A stretch of 64,000 bases of DNA from Morella rubra (taxonomy: Eukaryota > Streptophyta > Magnoliopsida > Fagales > Myricaceae): positions 62,001-126,000 of the forward strand of contig RXIC02000493.1 of the NCBI GenBank assembly GCA_003952965.2, written 5' to 3'. The position numbers and the translations under genes were made by a program. Each line of letters starts with the position of its first letter. The stretch's first letter is position 1. Below, piece by piece: positions 46,761 through 57,650 of the stretch. The notes under the pieces were generated by a model. The model was not told the origin of the DNA and made no database searches. It saw only the letters and a program-made list of their open reading frames with translations.

Positions 46761-46787
<27 letters not shown>
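46761..46787. repeat. (CT)n tract upstream of CCD4 copy 2
   Basis: About 13 CT repeats some 175 bp upstream of the TATA box, reading as (GA)n in the gene's direction. Copy 1 has no such tract at this distance. GA/CT tracts can affect promoter activity, but no effect can be read from sequence. Confidence 0.8.
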
Positions 46788-46792
<5 letters not shown>

Positions 46793-46799
46793 CCTCCTA

Positions 46800-47659
46800 T
46801 ATCAGCATATTAAACTTCTGCTTTGATATTATAATGTAACATAATGTTGATATTATATTTGAGAAAAATCACACATGACTTTCGTCACAACATTAAAATG
46901 GGTGTCTAGAATTTTGGAAAAAAGGAAAGAAATTGAAGAAAGTGGCAGGTGTTTGACTTTACCCAATTGGCCCATTATAGAGAGTCTCAATGGGGGGTTA
47001 GGGGGGAATGGGTTTTCCTGGGTGGGTTAGGATATTAGTCCCTTGAACACGTCTCGACCCCGCGTTTTCCCCTCAAATAAGAGTAGCTCACTGCCCACGT
47101 AGCTTGTCCTCTTTTTCTGCTTCGACCTGATATATATCTAGGTCACATCGCTTGCCCCCACACCCTTCCCTCACATCACGTGGCTCCTTCTTTGGGTAAA
47201 CAGCGAAGTCGCTGAAACAGTCTCTGTGCATCCTCCTAGCTACTCAAATTAGTTCTTGGCGTACAATCACCACTTACACAGTGGGAAAATTTCTTAATTA
47301 AAATCGAAACTGACCCACCTGGTTTCCCTATCAAGTGTGAATCTTTAAAAAGAGTATTCAGCTGGTCTAATTGGGACGACTTCGTTGGAAGAAAAATGTG
47401 TATTGTAGAAATCATATGGTTGCTGTAATAGGTGACCGATGATGCCACGTTTCGGCACTAAGATTGTCCATCTGGAATCTGCCTGCCAAGCCCCAATGTC
47501 CCTACAACAGAGACACTAACGTGGAGGTTCCAATATATAGTCAGGTCAAATAGTTAAAAGCCACTTGGAACTTCATGCGCTGAGCTCTCCCACTAATGTC
47601 GCTTGTCGATTAATCGACCTTTGATGCTTCTACATCATGAATGATTGATTCTGCTCTCA
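46800..47659. other. Distal upstream region of CCD4 copy 2
   Basis: About 0.86 kb between the promoter and block B, with no recognised gene or transposon. It contains several CACGTG/ACGT-containing strings (for example CCCACGTAGC, ATCACGTGGC near 47094 and 47178) that could be bZIP or bHLH binding sites. No counterpart upstream of copy 1 was found. Confidence 0.4.
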
Positions 47660-49825
47660 ATTACAAAGAGACTCTATCGACTACGTATAACAGAAGGATT
47701 ATTTCAAAGGGTTATTATCCTTCTACTTTTCCTATTGTTCGCAACAGAGGAGGATAGAGATGATGGGAAATAAGGCACACACTTTCACACAACGCAGAGT
47801 GGGATAACATGTGCCCGGTGGGATAATTTTGATGATGTTTTTGGACTTTTATTAGAAACTTAAATGGGCTTGAACTGGCTGCTCCATTCTGTTGTCGGCA
47901 TTTCGTGGAAAGGAGCGGGGCCCCTTTGTTTGACCCACGGTCCTACAGAGTTTGGATTGGGGTTGACTCCCATAAGACAGGCTAACGATTAACGATTAGA
48001 GCCGAAGTTTCCCAGACTACGCTTGACGACATGTTTGGGATGCGTCAAATCAAACTCTGTCTGCCTCTTTCAGCCCATTTACCCAAAACTCGCCTCTCTC
48101 TCCTAGCTTACAAAGTTAGACCAATCTTCCTCAAAAGCGACGCAGATAATATAATAGAAAAGCTACAAGATTAAAAGGGCGGTTAGGAAACCCCACCACG
48201 GCTAGAAATTAGTAAGAGGAAGACTAATTCCTCTAGTCAGCTTGTTTGATCTCTTTTTTCTGTACCAGATTAGGTTTTTATTCTTTTTAAAAAGTCTAAT
48301 ACTATTGTTCATAAAGATCACAATCTAACTGAAGAATGTTTATCAGCACAAGAAATCCAATTATTGCTTTGATTTTTATTATTTGAGCTTGGAAGATATG
48401 GCTTTACATTTATGTTCTATATTAATTAGAATTTTAAAACTTTAATTGCACCACCTTCAATTTATTAAATTCACTTGCTATAGTGCCTTCCTAAATTTCC
48501 ATTTTTGCTATAGTGACTTATCATGAATAGTAGGAACGTACAAAACGTTTATAGTCACTTTTTTTTTTCTTTCTCCGAGGCATACCTTTTGGAACCACCT
48601 GCGACAGAACTGCGTGGTTATAAGCTTTACCCAAATGTCATACTACATAGTTTTCCTGATCAAGTGGACCAACTGGGTACTGATTTCATCTATACACTCA
48701 TGACAGCCGAGTGCCTTCCTATAAGGCTGCCACAATTTAATTAATAGGACAAAGAAATTCACAAAGGATTGCCCACCCAGAAGGCTGCCACTATTTAATA
48801 GGACAGAAATTAACATCAGATGTTACAAATAAATGCTATTATTCTCCGGGAGTTTTTCTACTAAGATTGAATGAGATGAGAGTTTGAGCAAAGGGGTTAA
48901 AGAGGATCACGGTGATTTCCTCCTAACATAAGAAAAGAAAGAGAAAATACATGGAAACCGGTGATTTCCTTATTGCAATTCTCAATGCATGCAAATAATA
49001 AACAGAAGAAAAAAAATTGAGAAGAAAATACAAAAAATAAAATCCGAAAAAAAAACTTAAGTGTGGTCTTTTTTTTTTTTTTTTTTTTTTTCTTTTTCTT
49101 TTTTTTCCTTGGTTATGAACGTATGAAGTGTCTCTTTGGATCTATTGGTATATATGACTTAGTCTTGTCCGAGAAAAATGTTCTTTTGTTTTGCCCCGTT
49201 CTGTTCCTTTTAGGCCAAAGATAATCTTTTTTTTTTTTTTTTTTGGCACGCCAAAGATAATCAAGGTGTTGAAAGACGTCACGGATAACACGTCCATGTC
49301 AATTTCTTGATTGAAGGAAAGCCAACAGGCTCGGAAGCGAAAACACATGATGGAAAACAGAAAATTGACAGGCTAACAGGAATTTAAAGGCGAACCAAGA
49401 TATTCCTTCGGCACTCCGACCGTCCAAAAAATGCAGATGACTTGGCCTTTGCTTTTGCGACACGTCGACTACAGAATCTCCACCTAAAAAGCCTAAAACC
49501 GTGTTGGGACTTGATACACCGACCATCAGTTCTTGGACACGTATACGAAGACCTAGTCTTTTGACCCCGGCCAAGCACCTGGTCTGAAAGTGAACCCTCT
49601 TTCGAACCGACCGCACTATGGCTCGCCTCTCCTTGGGGCCCGTTTTCTCGCACGCTTCTGTGTGTACGTTTTGAGATTCCACACAAAACACGAATGTAGT
49701 TCTAAGTTCTCTACCAGAAATCTGACTTTCCGGTTGAAGACTCTTGCCTAATGCCTACCTTGAGTGTCTTCCGGCCGTACAGCGGTGTCGGTGCGACCGC
49801 GGTTATTGAAGTTTCTTTAGAAAGT
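47660..49825 (-). repeat. Duplicated non-coding block B (upstream of CCD4 copy 2)
   Basis: Shorter version of block A (39400-44040) in the same orientation. It starts near GACTCTATCGACTACGTA and ends at GGTTATTGAAGTTTCTTTAGA. It lies about 1 kb upstream of the copy-2 promoter. Poly-T runs (49069-49101, 49228-49243) are specific to this copy. Minus-strand open frames in both blocks share peptide strings (SPNT.L.FLGGDS, FLLACQFSVFH) but differ by frameshifts. Confidence 0.75.
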
Positions 49826-50472
49826 TCAATGACTACCCTTTTGATTCACCAACTGTCACTTGACGAGCTTAAACTTTTGGGATACTATATTATAATTCCA
49901 CTAGCTATAAGACTTTTTAGGGACATAATTGCTGGATATTAACTTTAATGGGCGAGATCATATCATAAAGTGGAGTGTAAATTACCTATTGGTAGTTTGG
50001 GTCAAATGTGTTATGGTTGGTAGATTGGGTACAAAAAAAAAAAAAAGTGTAACAGTTAAATGATGCAAGATGTGATTTTTTTTTTTTAAAGGAAAAGGTG
50101 TTAAGATAATGTTTCTGGTACTAAATACAATATTTAACCTCCATACTTGGATTTTCAAATCATCTTCATCACAGGATCTTGAGGTGAGTAATGAATCACT
50201 GTGATAAATATTCCGAACTCCCAGCTCATGATACTTATAAACACTAGCCATCATTAGTATTGTCACATTTGAAAGGAAACAAAAAGTTTCTATTTGCAAA
50301 ATTCTTGGATTTTGGGGACACATGGACATCGGAAGGACTGTCCAAGTTGAGATATTGTGACTACACATAGAGCAATTGATGTTTGCTTATCTAAATATGT
50401 GGACTTGAGATGGAAAAAGGAAAAGAAAGATAGACCAGTCAACAATTAGGGACAGCCAGCACGTTGAATATT
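49826..50472. other. Unclassified spacer, possible 3' region of the hAT relic
   Basis: AT-rich sequence with poly-A and poly-T runs near 50033-50092. The C-terminal hAT dimerisation motif, expected here if the neighbouring transposase were complete, was not found. No gene is supported. Confidence 0.4.
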
Positions 50473-51761
50473 TTAAGGCGCAATGGACCTCCTTTGTTTT
50501 GTTAATTGGTCAAACGCCCACCGGTACTTTTCAGCCACATTCAACATAAAATAGGTGGAGTTCCAGTGGGTTGAAACATCGAGATTCAAAAATTGGCCAT
50601 ATTTAATATTTTTTCGCGAAACACAAGTCTTGAAAGTTTCTAACCTTTGAGATGAAGACTTCACATACTTAATCATGTTGTGACTTTAACATTGGGTGTC
50701 CACATCTTTTAATCCCTCTGTCACAATAAAGTTTAGAATATGTGCACAAAACTTCAAATGTAAGAACTCATGGCCACACACAATCTTCAAACTACCTAAA
50801 CTATCAAGCATTTGCCTCCTTCTGAATTGGTCAATCGCTGAGTCATTAGAGGACGCATTGTCAACTGTAATAGTGAGGACCCTATCAATCCCCTATTCAA
50901 ACATACAATCTTCCAACTCCTTAAAAATACTTGCCCCCTTATAGTCTTGGATCCTCTGAAATGACAAGATCCTTTTATGCAATGTCCAACTAGAATCAAT
51001 AAAGTGTTCGGTCACACACATATTATTATAGTTTTGGATCAACGTCCAAGTATCTGTAGTGAGGCACACCCTATACCTATTAACTCTAAACCCTCCTTCA
51101 ACTTCATCTTTTTCTTTAAATACATCGCCAAACAATCTCTCATCAACGTATACCTCGAAGGCTTCTTAAACCTAGGTTCCAAATAATGCATCAATGCTTT
51201 AAACCCAAGCTTCTGAACCATAATAAAAGGCAACTCATCCATAATGATCATTCTCATAATTAACTCCCTAATTGTTTTCTCATCAAACTTACGAGTTACC
51301 CCCATCAATCCAACATCGCTACCACTCGCCTTCGATGCATCATAATTCAATAACATCTGTCCAACATCCACAGTACTAGCTATACTCCTTTTGTAATACT
51401 CATAAGATTCCAAATGTTGCCGCAACCCCGATGTCCCATTATTCTTCTTGTGATAGGTTGGAAAATCTTTCTTACAATAGTGACACCTAGCTCTAATATT
51501 CATTGGATTATTTTTATCAGTGAGCTTAATGTAGTGCTGCCAAACCAGAGACTCTAGTAAGTTCTTCCTCTTTTTAAGTGGAGGAAGTGGTGATAACCCA
51601 CTAGGATCAGTGTTAGTGTTATCTCCAATTGTTGTCTCCATTGAAGTGGCTGGACAAGATTGAGAAGTGGAAGTAGCTACACTACTACATAGAGGGTTAG
51701 AAGTGTTGTTGCTTTCACTTCCAGTCCCAGAAATGAGTGTATATGATTGTGTAGTATCCAT
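50473..51761 (-). pseudogene. hAT transposase (BED finger type), frameshifted and truncated
   Basis: Starts MDTTQSYTLISGTGSE, then a Ser/Thr-rich region and a BED-like finger (residues about 69-123: VWQHYIKL, ARCHYCKKDF, GTSGLRQHLESY; the last zinc ligand appears to be Tyr). Then follow KTIRELIMRMIIMDELPF, VQKLGFKALMHYLEPRFKKP and SRYTL. A frameshift near 51110 leads into NRYRVCLTTDTWTLIQNYNN (first catalytic Asp), VTEHFIDSSWTLHKRILSF, a stop near 50893, GIDRVLTITVDNASSNDSAI (second catalytic Asp), CAHILNF, and LDVSTHWNSTYFML. The usual hAT-C dimerisation domain and the last acidic residue are missing after 50473. The protein belongs to the RICESLEEPER/DAYSLEEPER-like transposase group by motif order. 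It is decayed and not a domesticated gene. Confidence 0.9.
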
Positions 51762-52475
51762 CTGAAATTAAAGAAAAAAACAATGCAAGTGTAAAAGAAT
51801 TAGAGAAAAAATAATGATCAAATTCGGTTTTCAAAAATATAGAAATGTTGGCCAACTAATAGTTTTAGATGTGATCATATTAAATTATAACCATGTCCAT
51901 ATTAGAATTTAGTATAAGTTGGTCATTTTATATATGCTTTAGAGTTTAAGGGGATTGAAAATTTGAAAATAAAAATAATTTTTCGAAAAAAAAAAAAAAA
52001 ACATAACCTGAAATTCAAAATAAACAATTTCACAAACCAACTCAAACAAACAGTTTCACAAATAACATATATCCAAATTCCAAACCAATTCAATCTCATC
52101 CTTCAACAATTTCACAAACCACAAATATCTTACCCGATTCAATCTCATCCTCCAATAATTTCACAAATCATAAATATCCAAACCAATTCAATCTCATTCT
52201 CGAAGTGTCTAACAATTTCACAAATCACAAAATTTCAAACCCTAAAGCATTTTTAGCATACTAAATAAATGAATTTTTCTAACTGAATTGTAGAGAGAAA
52301 ATCTAGGATAGAGAGACATACTAGGGGTTCGGCAATTTGCAATTTTGTAGCACAAAATCTCAAGGATCCTGCAAAAATTGAAACTGTCAAAAGTCAAAAT
52401 AATGAGATTGAGAAAGAGTTGAGAATCGAGAGAGAGAGGCAGAGAATGAGAGTTGAGAGTTGAGAGAGAAGAGAG

Positions 52476-52508
<33 letters not shown>

Positions 52509-52842
52509 GCAGAGAGCAGAGAGAGATTGAGAGGGAGAGAGAGCCTTACTAGTCACCAGCAGCGGTGTGGTAGCGGTAGGCGGCAGGCGACAACTATGAC
52601 ATGGTGGAGCAGCTGTAAGGGTGATTGAGAGTCAAGAGGCTAAGAGGCGTGACAGGTTGAGAGTTGGGAGGGCGAGAGTGAAAACAATTGGGGGGAAGGG
52701 AAAAAAACCTCGGTGTTCATTAGTGAAACGACACCACTTGCGTTTTTTTTTTTTTAAAATATATATTAAACATGGTGTTGGCGGTGAAGCGGTAGGCGGT
52801 TTCACCTCCTCCGCCATTTTCTGGCAATTGATACTGCCCCTG
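51762..52842 (-). mobile_element. 5' region and terminus of the second hAT element
   Basis: Upstream of the transposase start is an AT-rich stretch with many 'CAATTTCACAAA' and 'CCAATTCAATCTCATCCT' phrases (51990-52240), a GA-rich microsatellite, and a GC-richer end. The minus-strand outermost bases read CAGGGGCAGTATCAATTGCC (52842 inward), which fits a hAT terminus. The same architecture is seen at 13560-14048 in the first hAT. The left end and target duplication were not identified. Confidence 0.55.
52455..52508. repeat. GA-rich microsatellite
   Basis: Nearly pure (GA)n, with one longer run of about 20 units at its right end. GA-rich sequence surrounds it from 52400 to 52540. Confidence 0.9.
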
Positions 52843-52845
52843 CTA

Positions 52846-53217
52846 CTAAGTGGGGAATGGTGACTGACATCGGCACCGGTGAACAGTCATAGTATCGGAG
52901 GTAGGATCCACAATGCTATCATCTGGTGACACTCGATTAGTCTCCACCAACGAGGCTAGTGGTGAGGGATAGGGAACTACCAGCTCTGCCGGTGCATCTA
53001 CTAGATCGAAGTCCTCAGGTCTGGGCAGAGGTGGATCCTTGAGATACCAATAAGGCGTGTACTCCATTGATATTTCGAAAGAATCTGAGACCCACGTCGG
53101 GATATTGAGGATCACGATGTAGGGGTCCAGGTCTATAACTTGTTCACTTTCGAAAAGCCTCATTTCCTGTAAACATAATTTAAGCACAAATAACAAGAAA
53201 ATAAAGGGGTTAGTCAT
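52846..53217 (-). other. Unrecognised open frame of 123 codons
   Basis: Peptide with a hydrophobic start (MTNPFIFLLFVLKLCL) and an acidic, Pro-rich body (SFEISMEYTPYWYLKDPPLP, RPEDFDLVDAPAELVVPYPS). The composition looks protein-like, but I do not recognise the family. It begins right outside the hAT end and lies before LTR-like sequence, so a retroelement fragment is a reasonable alternative. There is no further evidence for an expressed gene. Confidence 0.3.
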
Positions 53218-54395
53218 AAAGACTCAGTAAGATCGGGGAAGAGGGCATGGTATGCATAAATGCAGTAAAGAAGCAAGTATGAACTAGAAATTCATAAAGC
53301 ATAAGTTGAAACTCAAAAAAATGCAAATGATCATGCAATGATGATGTGCACCCAACCCTATCCTTTCCATTGGTTTTGAGGTGTTCCCGACCCCTGTTTT
53401 GTTCACCCACAAAGTTGGGTTGTGTGTCCCTCCTCTCCTCGTGGGATTGTCCTATGCCAATTTCACCAGGACCTTGTCAAAAGCATTATTGCCCCAATAG
53501 AAGCCCACCCACTCCGTGTAGTAGGGGGTTGCACTCTCCCCAATGTGCCCGGTTCCATCATTGGGTACCTTATAATATAGGGCAAAATTTGCAGGCATGT
53601 ATTCTTTTGGTTTTTATCCTTATCTTTATGTGCATCTAGATATGATGATCCACAATAAAACATAATATAATGCCTTTGATCCTCATTTCCATTCCTTTTC
53701 AAAACCATCAAAGCACTTGCATGTGGCTAAATGCCACTTCTTATGCCATTTACCACCATTTGAACTCACAAGGCACTCTCCAAAGGCCACTGACATGACC
53801 CTCTCTATTCCAAGGCCTTTCTTTTCCCACTTTTACATTTCCAAGTTCACAAAATCACCAAAACATCTGTAATGTATATCCAAACAACACAAAAGAGAGG
53901 AAAATAACCAAAGCTACTTCTGCATGCATTTTGGTTTCCTTTTATGATCAACCTGTGGCCTTCTAAGGTATCCTTAAAGCCATTTAAACCACTAACTATG
54001 GCCTCCAAGCATAGAACTCATTTTCAGTACACCCATGTTACACACAGGCATCAGTTCTACCTTTTTCTCATACATAATACAACGTTTCTCATTAATAACC
54101 ATTTTTTATTTCCTATCATCGACATTCAACCAAAAAAAGTATAAGAACTTAGCAAAATACAAAGGCAGTGGCGTTTAAAGAGAAAAAAAAAAAAAGTGGA
54201 AGCAAGCTATTTTTCATCCAAGTATAACCATATCACAATTTTTTTTTCACAAAACCTACGTGCAGCTACTCCCTTACCTTGGTTATTCGGTTTGGCTTCT
54301 TGGATGGCTTGGAAATCACCTATGGCAAAGGGTCTAAGGTTAAAACAAGGAGTTTTAGAAGAAGATGAAGAAAATGGCTCATGGGAGAGGTTTTC
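53218..54395. other. Unclassified DNA, nothing firmly recognised
   Basis: Mixed-composition sequence without a supported ORF. The passage 53340-53600 (CCCCAATAGAAGCCCACCC, GTAGTAGGGGGTTGCACTC) has the look of LTR-retroelement interior, but no motif confirms it. Confidence 0.35.
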
Positions 54396-54985
54396 TCCCA
54401 TGACTGAATTGACAAGACCTCAGCTCAAGAGTTTGGCGAGGCGAAGCTTGTTGACACATTTAACACGCCTATGACATGCCATGGCTCAAGCCATGACACA
54501 CCTAGTAGCACATTGACATATTCCACGACATTGCCAACTCAAGAGAAGGGCCAGCATGGCCATAAGCCTCAACATGGATTAAGAGAAGCCTATGGAGAGG
54601 CAATGCAAGACAACTCAGGAGGAGCTGAGAAGCACAAAGAGGGTGCTACTATAGGACCATCGGTCGTGGTGGCGCAACCAAAGTTGCATAAGGAGTCAAT
54701 GCAAGGAGGTTCATGGAGCTTAGAGGAGCACATTGATGGCACGACCTTATGGCCACTAGCCACGGTAGTGCAACCAAGAGTGTATGGGAAGTTGATTTAA
54801 GGAAGATCTCGAGGCCAAGAAGAGTTGATTAGTAGTACCACCACACGACCACTGGACACAGCGGCGAATGTAGGAGCATATAGGAGGTTGGTCTCAAAAG
54901 ACTCAGGAGACCATGGGGATCATTTTGATATCACCACCCTACAAGGTGATGGAGCGGCAGCAACCACCATAAGCGATCAGGAAAG
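54396..54985 (+). pseudogene. Possible gag-like remnant
   Basis: Starts at the frame MTELTRPQLKSLARRSLLTH, which resembles the 'LTR.QAK.L' phrase found in gag proteins of some plant Ty3/gypsy elements. A Gln/Lys/Glu-rich stretch with stops follows. It is positioned just before an LTR-like promoter. No zinc knuckle or protease motif is present. The identification is weak. Confidence 0.25.
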
Positions 54986-55545
54986 GGCCATATAGGGTAA
55001 ACCGCATATGGGATCCCTATATGGTCGAATCTCCCTATTTTAGGGGAGTTATTTTTATTTCTTTTGATTCTCAAACATTACCATATTAGTGAGATTCAAT
55101 TAAAGAAACAATCTTAATCTTATTTGGGAAGATTGATCCTTGATTAAAGTTAGGAGATTTCAGAGCATGTGGTAATTAGGGTTAGCTCCCTATATGGAAG
55201 CTTATGGTTAGCCACATGTGCTAAATAAGTGAAAAATCAATCTTTGATTGATTTGTCCTTTATTTGGCTAGTTTTGAGGAACAAGGCAAGATCTCTCCAA
55301 GATCTTTCCTTTCTAACCTCAATATGATTCTAGTTGATTGATTGTGTGGCAATCAAGCTTTTTCTTTTATAAGGAAAGACCCTTGCCGCCCAAGCCCATG
55401 GAGTAGTATAAATACTCCTCCATGCACCCGTTGTAAGATATCCATTGAATATTTATCAAATTGAATAGAAGCTTCAGGAGAGTTTTTTTTGGCCTTTATA
55501 CCTTTATTTTCGGTATTCGGGGATAAGCCTGACACTTGAGCTAGA
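54986..55545 (+). mobile_element. LTR-like sequence with promoter
   Basis: Contains a TATA-type core TAGTATAAATACTCCTCC (55406-55423) about 110 bp after a pyrimidine-rich stretch, then 'GTTGTAAGATATCC' and T-rich sequence, an arrangement typical of the U3-R-U5 of an LTR. The ends TG/CA were not fixed and no second LTR was found. Confidence 0.4.
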
Positions 55546-55919
55546 ATGGGCGCTATAGAGGAGGTTTGTGCTTGGGTTAAGCTTGACATCTTATCCACTT
55601 TGTTAGAAATTCGTTGTTGGGTTAAGCTGACTTTGTTCCACAATCGAGTTCTAGGTTTGTTTCGGGTGTTAGCCCATTCGAGCTTAAGCTTGCTTATCCA
55701 TCTTATCATTCACCTTCTCAACCATCCATATTTCTTTAATTTCATCTTTCTATTCTTTTCTTTTTTTTCGATACTCGAACTATATTGCTCTTTGAGTTCC
55801 TCACTGGGTCGGCCAAGGAGTATCAATTTGAGGCGTGGGCTAACCACGAATACTCACAAGTCCTTATTTGTGAGGGGGATAGGCATTAATGAGGGGTCTA
55901 GGCCGGGGTCCCTATCACG

Positions 55920-56065
55920 AATGCCTCAAGCACCCTTACCTCTCCTTCTATTTTTTCTTCCTCTGTTTCTTCTTCTTCCCTCTCCCTCTCCTTTCTCTGT
56001 TTTCTTTCTTTTTCTTCTCTCTTTCTCTCTTCTTTTCTCCTCTTTCTCCTCTTATTCCTTGATGC
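55920..56065. repeat. Polypyrimidine (CT/TTC-rich) tract
   Basis: Almost exclusively C and T for about 130 bases (TCTTCTTCCCTCTCC-type). The 182-codon plus-strand open frame across it encodes only Leu/Phe/Ser runs and is not considered a gene. Confidence 0.8.
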
Positions 56066-56099
56066 AATGTTTAGAGCCCTTTCATAGCAACTAGGACTA

Positions 56100-56365
56100 A
56101 TGAAATTCTAATAGTTACAAGCATAATCACATGGGAGAAAGTCTCATGGTAGTCAAGACTTGTTGGTTGTACCCTTTAGCTACTAGCCTAGTTTTGTACC
56201 TCTTGATTGAGCCATTTGAATTGTACATAATTCTATAAATCCATTTGGAGCCAATAACTTTCTTACCAACAGGAAGGTCAGTGATGTCTCAAGTATCATT
56301 TTAATCTAAGACTTTGATTTCAGTATTCGTAGTTTTTCTCAATTCTAAAGACTGCACAGCTTGAT
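56100..56365 (-). pseudogene. Copia reverse-transcriptase fragment
   Basis: Minus strand reads NDT..DITDLPVGKKVIGSKW, IYRIMYNSNGSIKRYKTRLV, AKGYNQ, then after a one-base shift near 56158 LDYHETFSHVIMLVTIR. This is the start of the Ty1/copia reverse-transcriptase domain (family pattern: LP.GKK.IG.KWVYK.KY..DGS..RYKARLVAKG..Q..G.DY.ETFSPV). Two stops precede the LP motif. Only about 85 codons survive and no integrase or RNase H is visible. An LTR of the same orientation begins only some 30-40 bp away, so most of the element has been deleted. Confidence 0.85.
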
Positions 56366-56384
56366 GATAAGTGGTAGGTCAAAT

Positions 56385-57637
56385 CTTAAGGATTAAGCCA
56401 ACCTAAGAGATGGATGAATTGACTTATAAAATTTTTTTCAAACAACGCAAACAATCCAAGTTCTCAAGATAACCAAGTAAGTAAATTAAAGAGATCAAAC
56501 ACTTGGATTTTAGATAATTTGGCAACCTTGCATACGTCTGCCCTTCAAGCTTCTTTGTCAAGCCTTGAGACTTTCTTCTATCGTTCATTCTAATCAAGGG
56601 AATAGCTTTTACAAAGAAACTCAATAAAACACATCGAAGCTTCAACCTTTTGATGATACACCCTCACCAAAGTCTACAAGAGTGCTCACACTCTTCTCAA
56701 AATTTTAGAGTAATGAGATACAAAATAAAATCTCTAAAAGAGTATATGAATACAGTGAAAATTCTATCTCAAAAGCTCACACAAGGAATAAGGCTTGAAA
56801 GCGACTGATTTATTTGAAAGCTTTGTAAAATGTGAGAAGCCAAGTCTTAGAGATGATATGTACGAAAATTATAAAGTTCAGCAAGCATGGAATATCTTTG
56901 AAGTTTTTCTTTTAAAGACTCCAATTAAAAACTACCATTTTTATCGAAGGAAAAACTTATAACTACTAGTGGAACGGAACACCTATCATGGCGGATATGA
57001 TATTTGCGACTGTTGGGTTCAGAACGAGATTCTTGAAATTTAAAACTAAAAAAATATTCCTTACCCTGAACTACCAGTCGACTAGAACAACTATATCGGT
57101 GGATCAGATACCTATGACCATTGCCAGGGTAACAAATGTTTAAATTTTGAATGTTGTTGAATTAGTCAGCCGTTGTCCATCCGATAATCAATTCACCTAA
57201 AAAAGAGTCATGAAAAATTTGGTCTCTTTCATGGTTGCATCTGGCAAGATGAATGGAAGCACCCAAGTAACCAGAGATCATTTGGCATTGAATACGATTA
57301 AAGTAGAGACAACAAAAAATTTGCTCACTTCAAGGTTGCCTCCAGTGTGCAACCGGTACACTTATAAGTCAATCGAAAGTTGTCTGAAATTGACTTAAAC
57401 TTCTTAAATTTTTCTTTAAAGCATTTGGAGTTTGTCAAAAATCTTTTGGGCTTAGAAAAATATGATTAAAATGAGTTTTTTAATTTTTCTTGGAAAACGA
57501 GCGTGTTATTAAGCCTCTCAATATAATGAGCTATAGAGTTAGAAGATTGTACCATAAGATCTTTGAAGATATATGTTTTGTAATCTTAGTCAATTTATTG
57601 TAATCAGAAAAATCTCGATTGTCAACTAAAGTTAACA
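56385..57637 (-). mobile_element. Copia-type LTR (minus orientation)
   Basis: On the minus strand it starts TGTTAACTTTAGTTGAC directly after the purine tract AAAAGGGGGAGA (57639-57650), the polypurine tract/3' LTR junction usual in plant Copia elements. It extends to about 56385, ending GTCAATTCATCCATCTCTTAGGTTG, which resembles the end of the LTR-like sequence at 63886. The interior is AT-rich and non-coding. Exact right/left ends other than the TG start are uncertain. Confidence 0.6.
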
Positions 57638-57650
57638 ATCTCCCCCTTTT

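Noticed and set aside
50161..50400. Minus-strand open frame at 49982-50368 as the missing C-terminus of the second hAT transposase
   Set aside because: No hAT-C motif (SESxFSTGGR) or other conserved hAT block could be read there.
48858..52850. CTACTAAG at 48858-48865 and 52843-52850 as an 8-bp target duplication of the second hAT
   Set aside because: No hAT terminus follows the left copy, and it lies inside duplicated block B, so the match is likely chance.
55546..56094. 182-codon plus-strand open frame
   Set aside because: Its second half is a translation of a polypyrimidine tract (Leu/Phe/Ser runs), and the first half has no motif.
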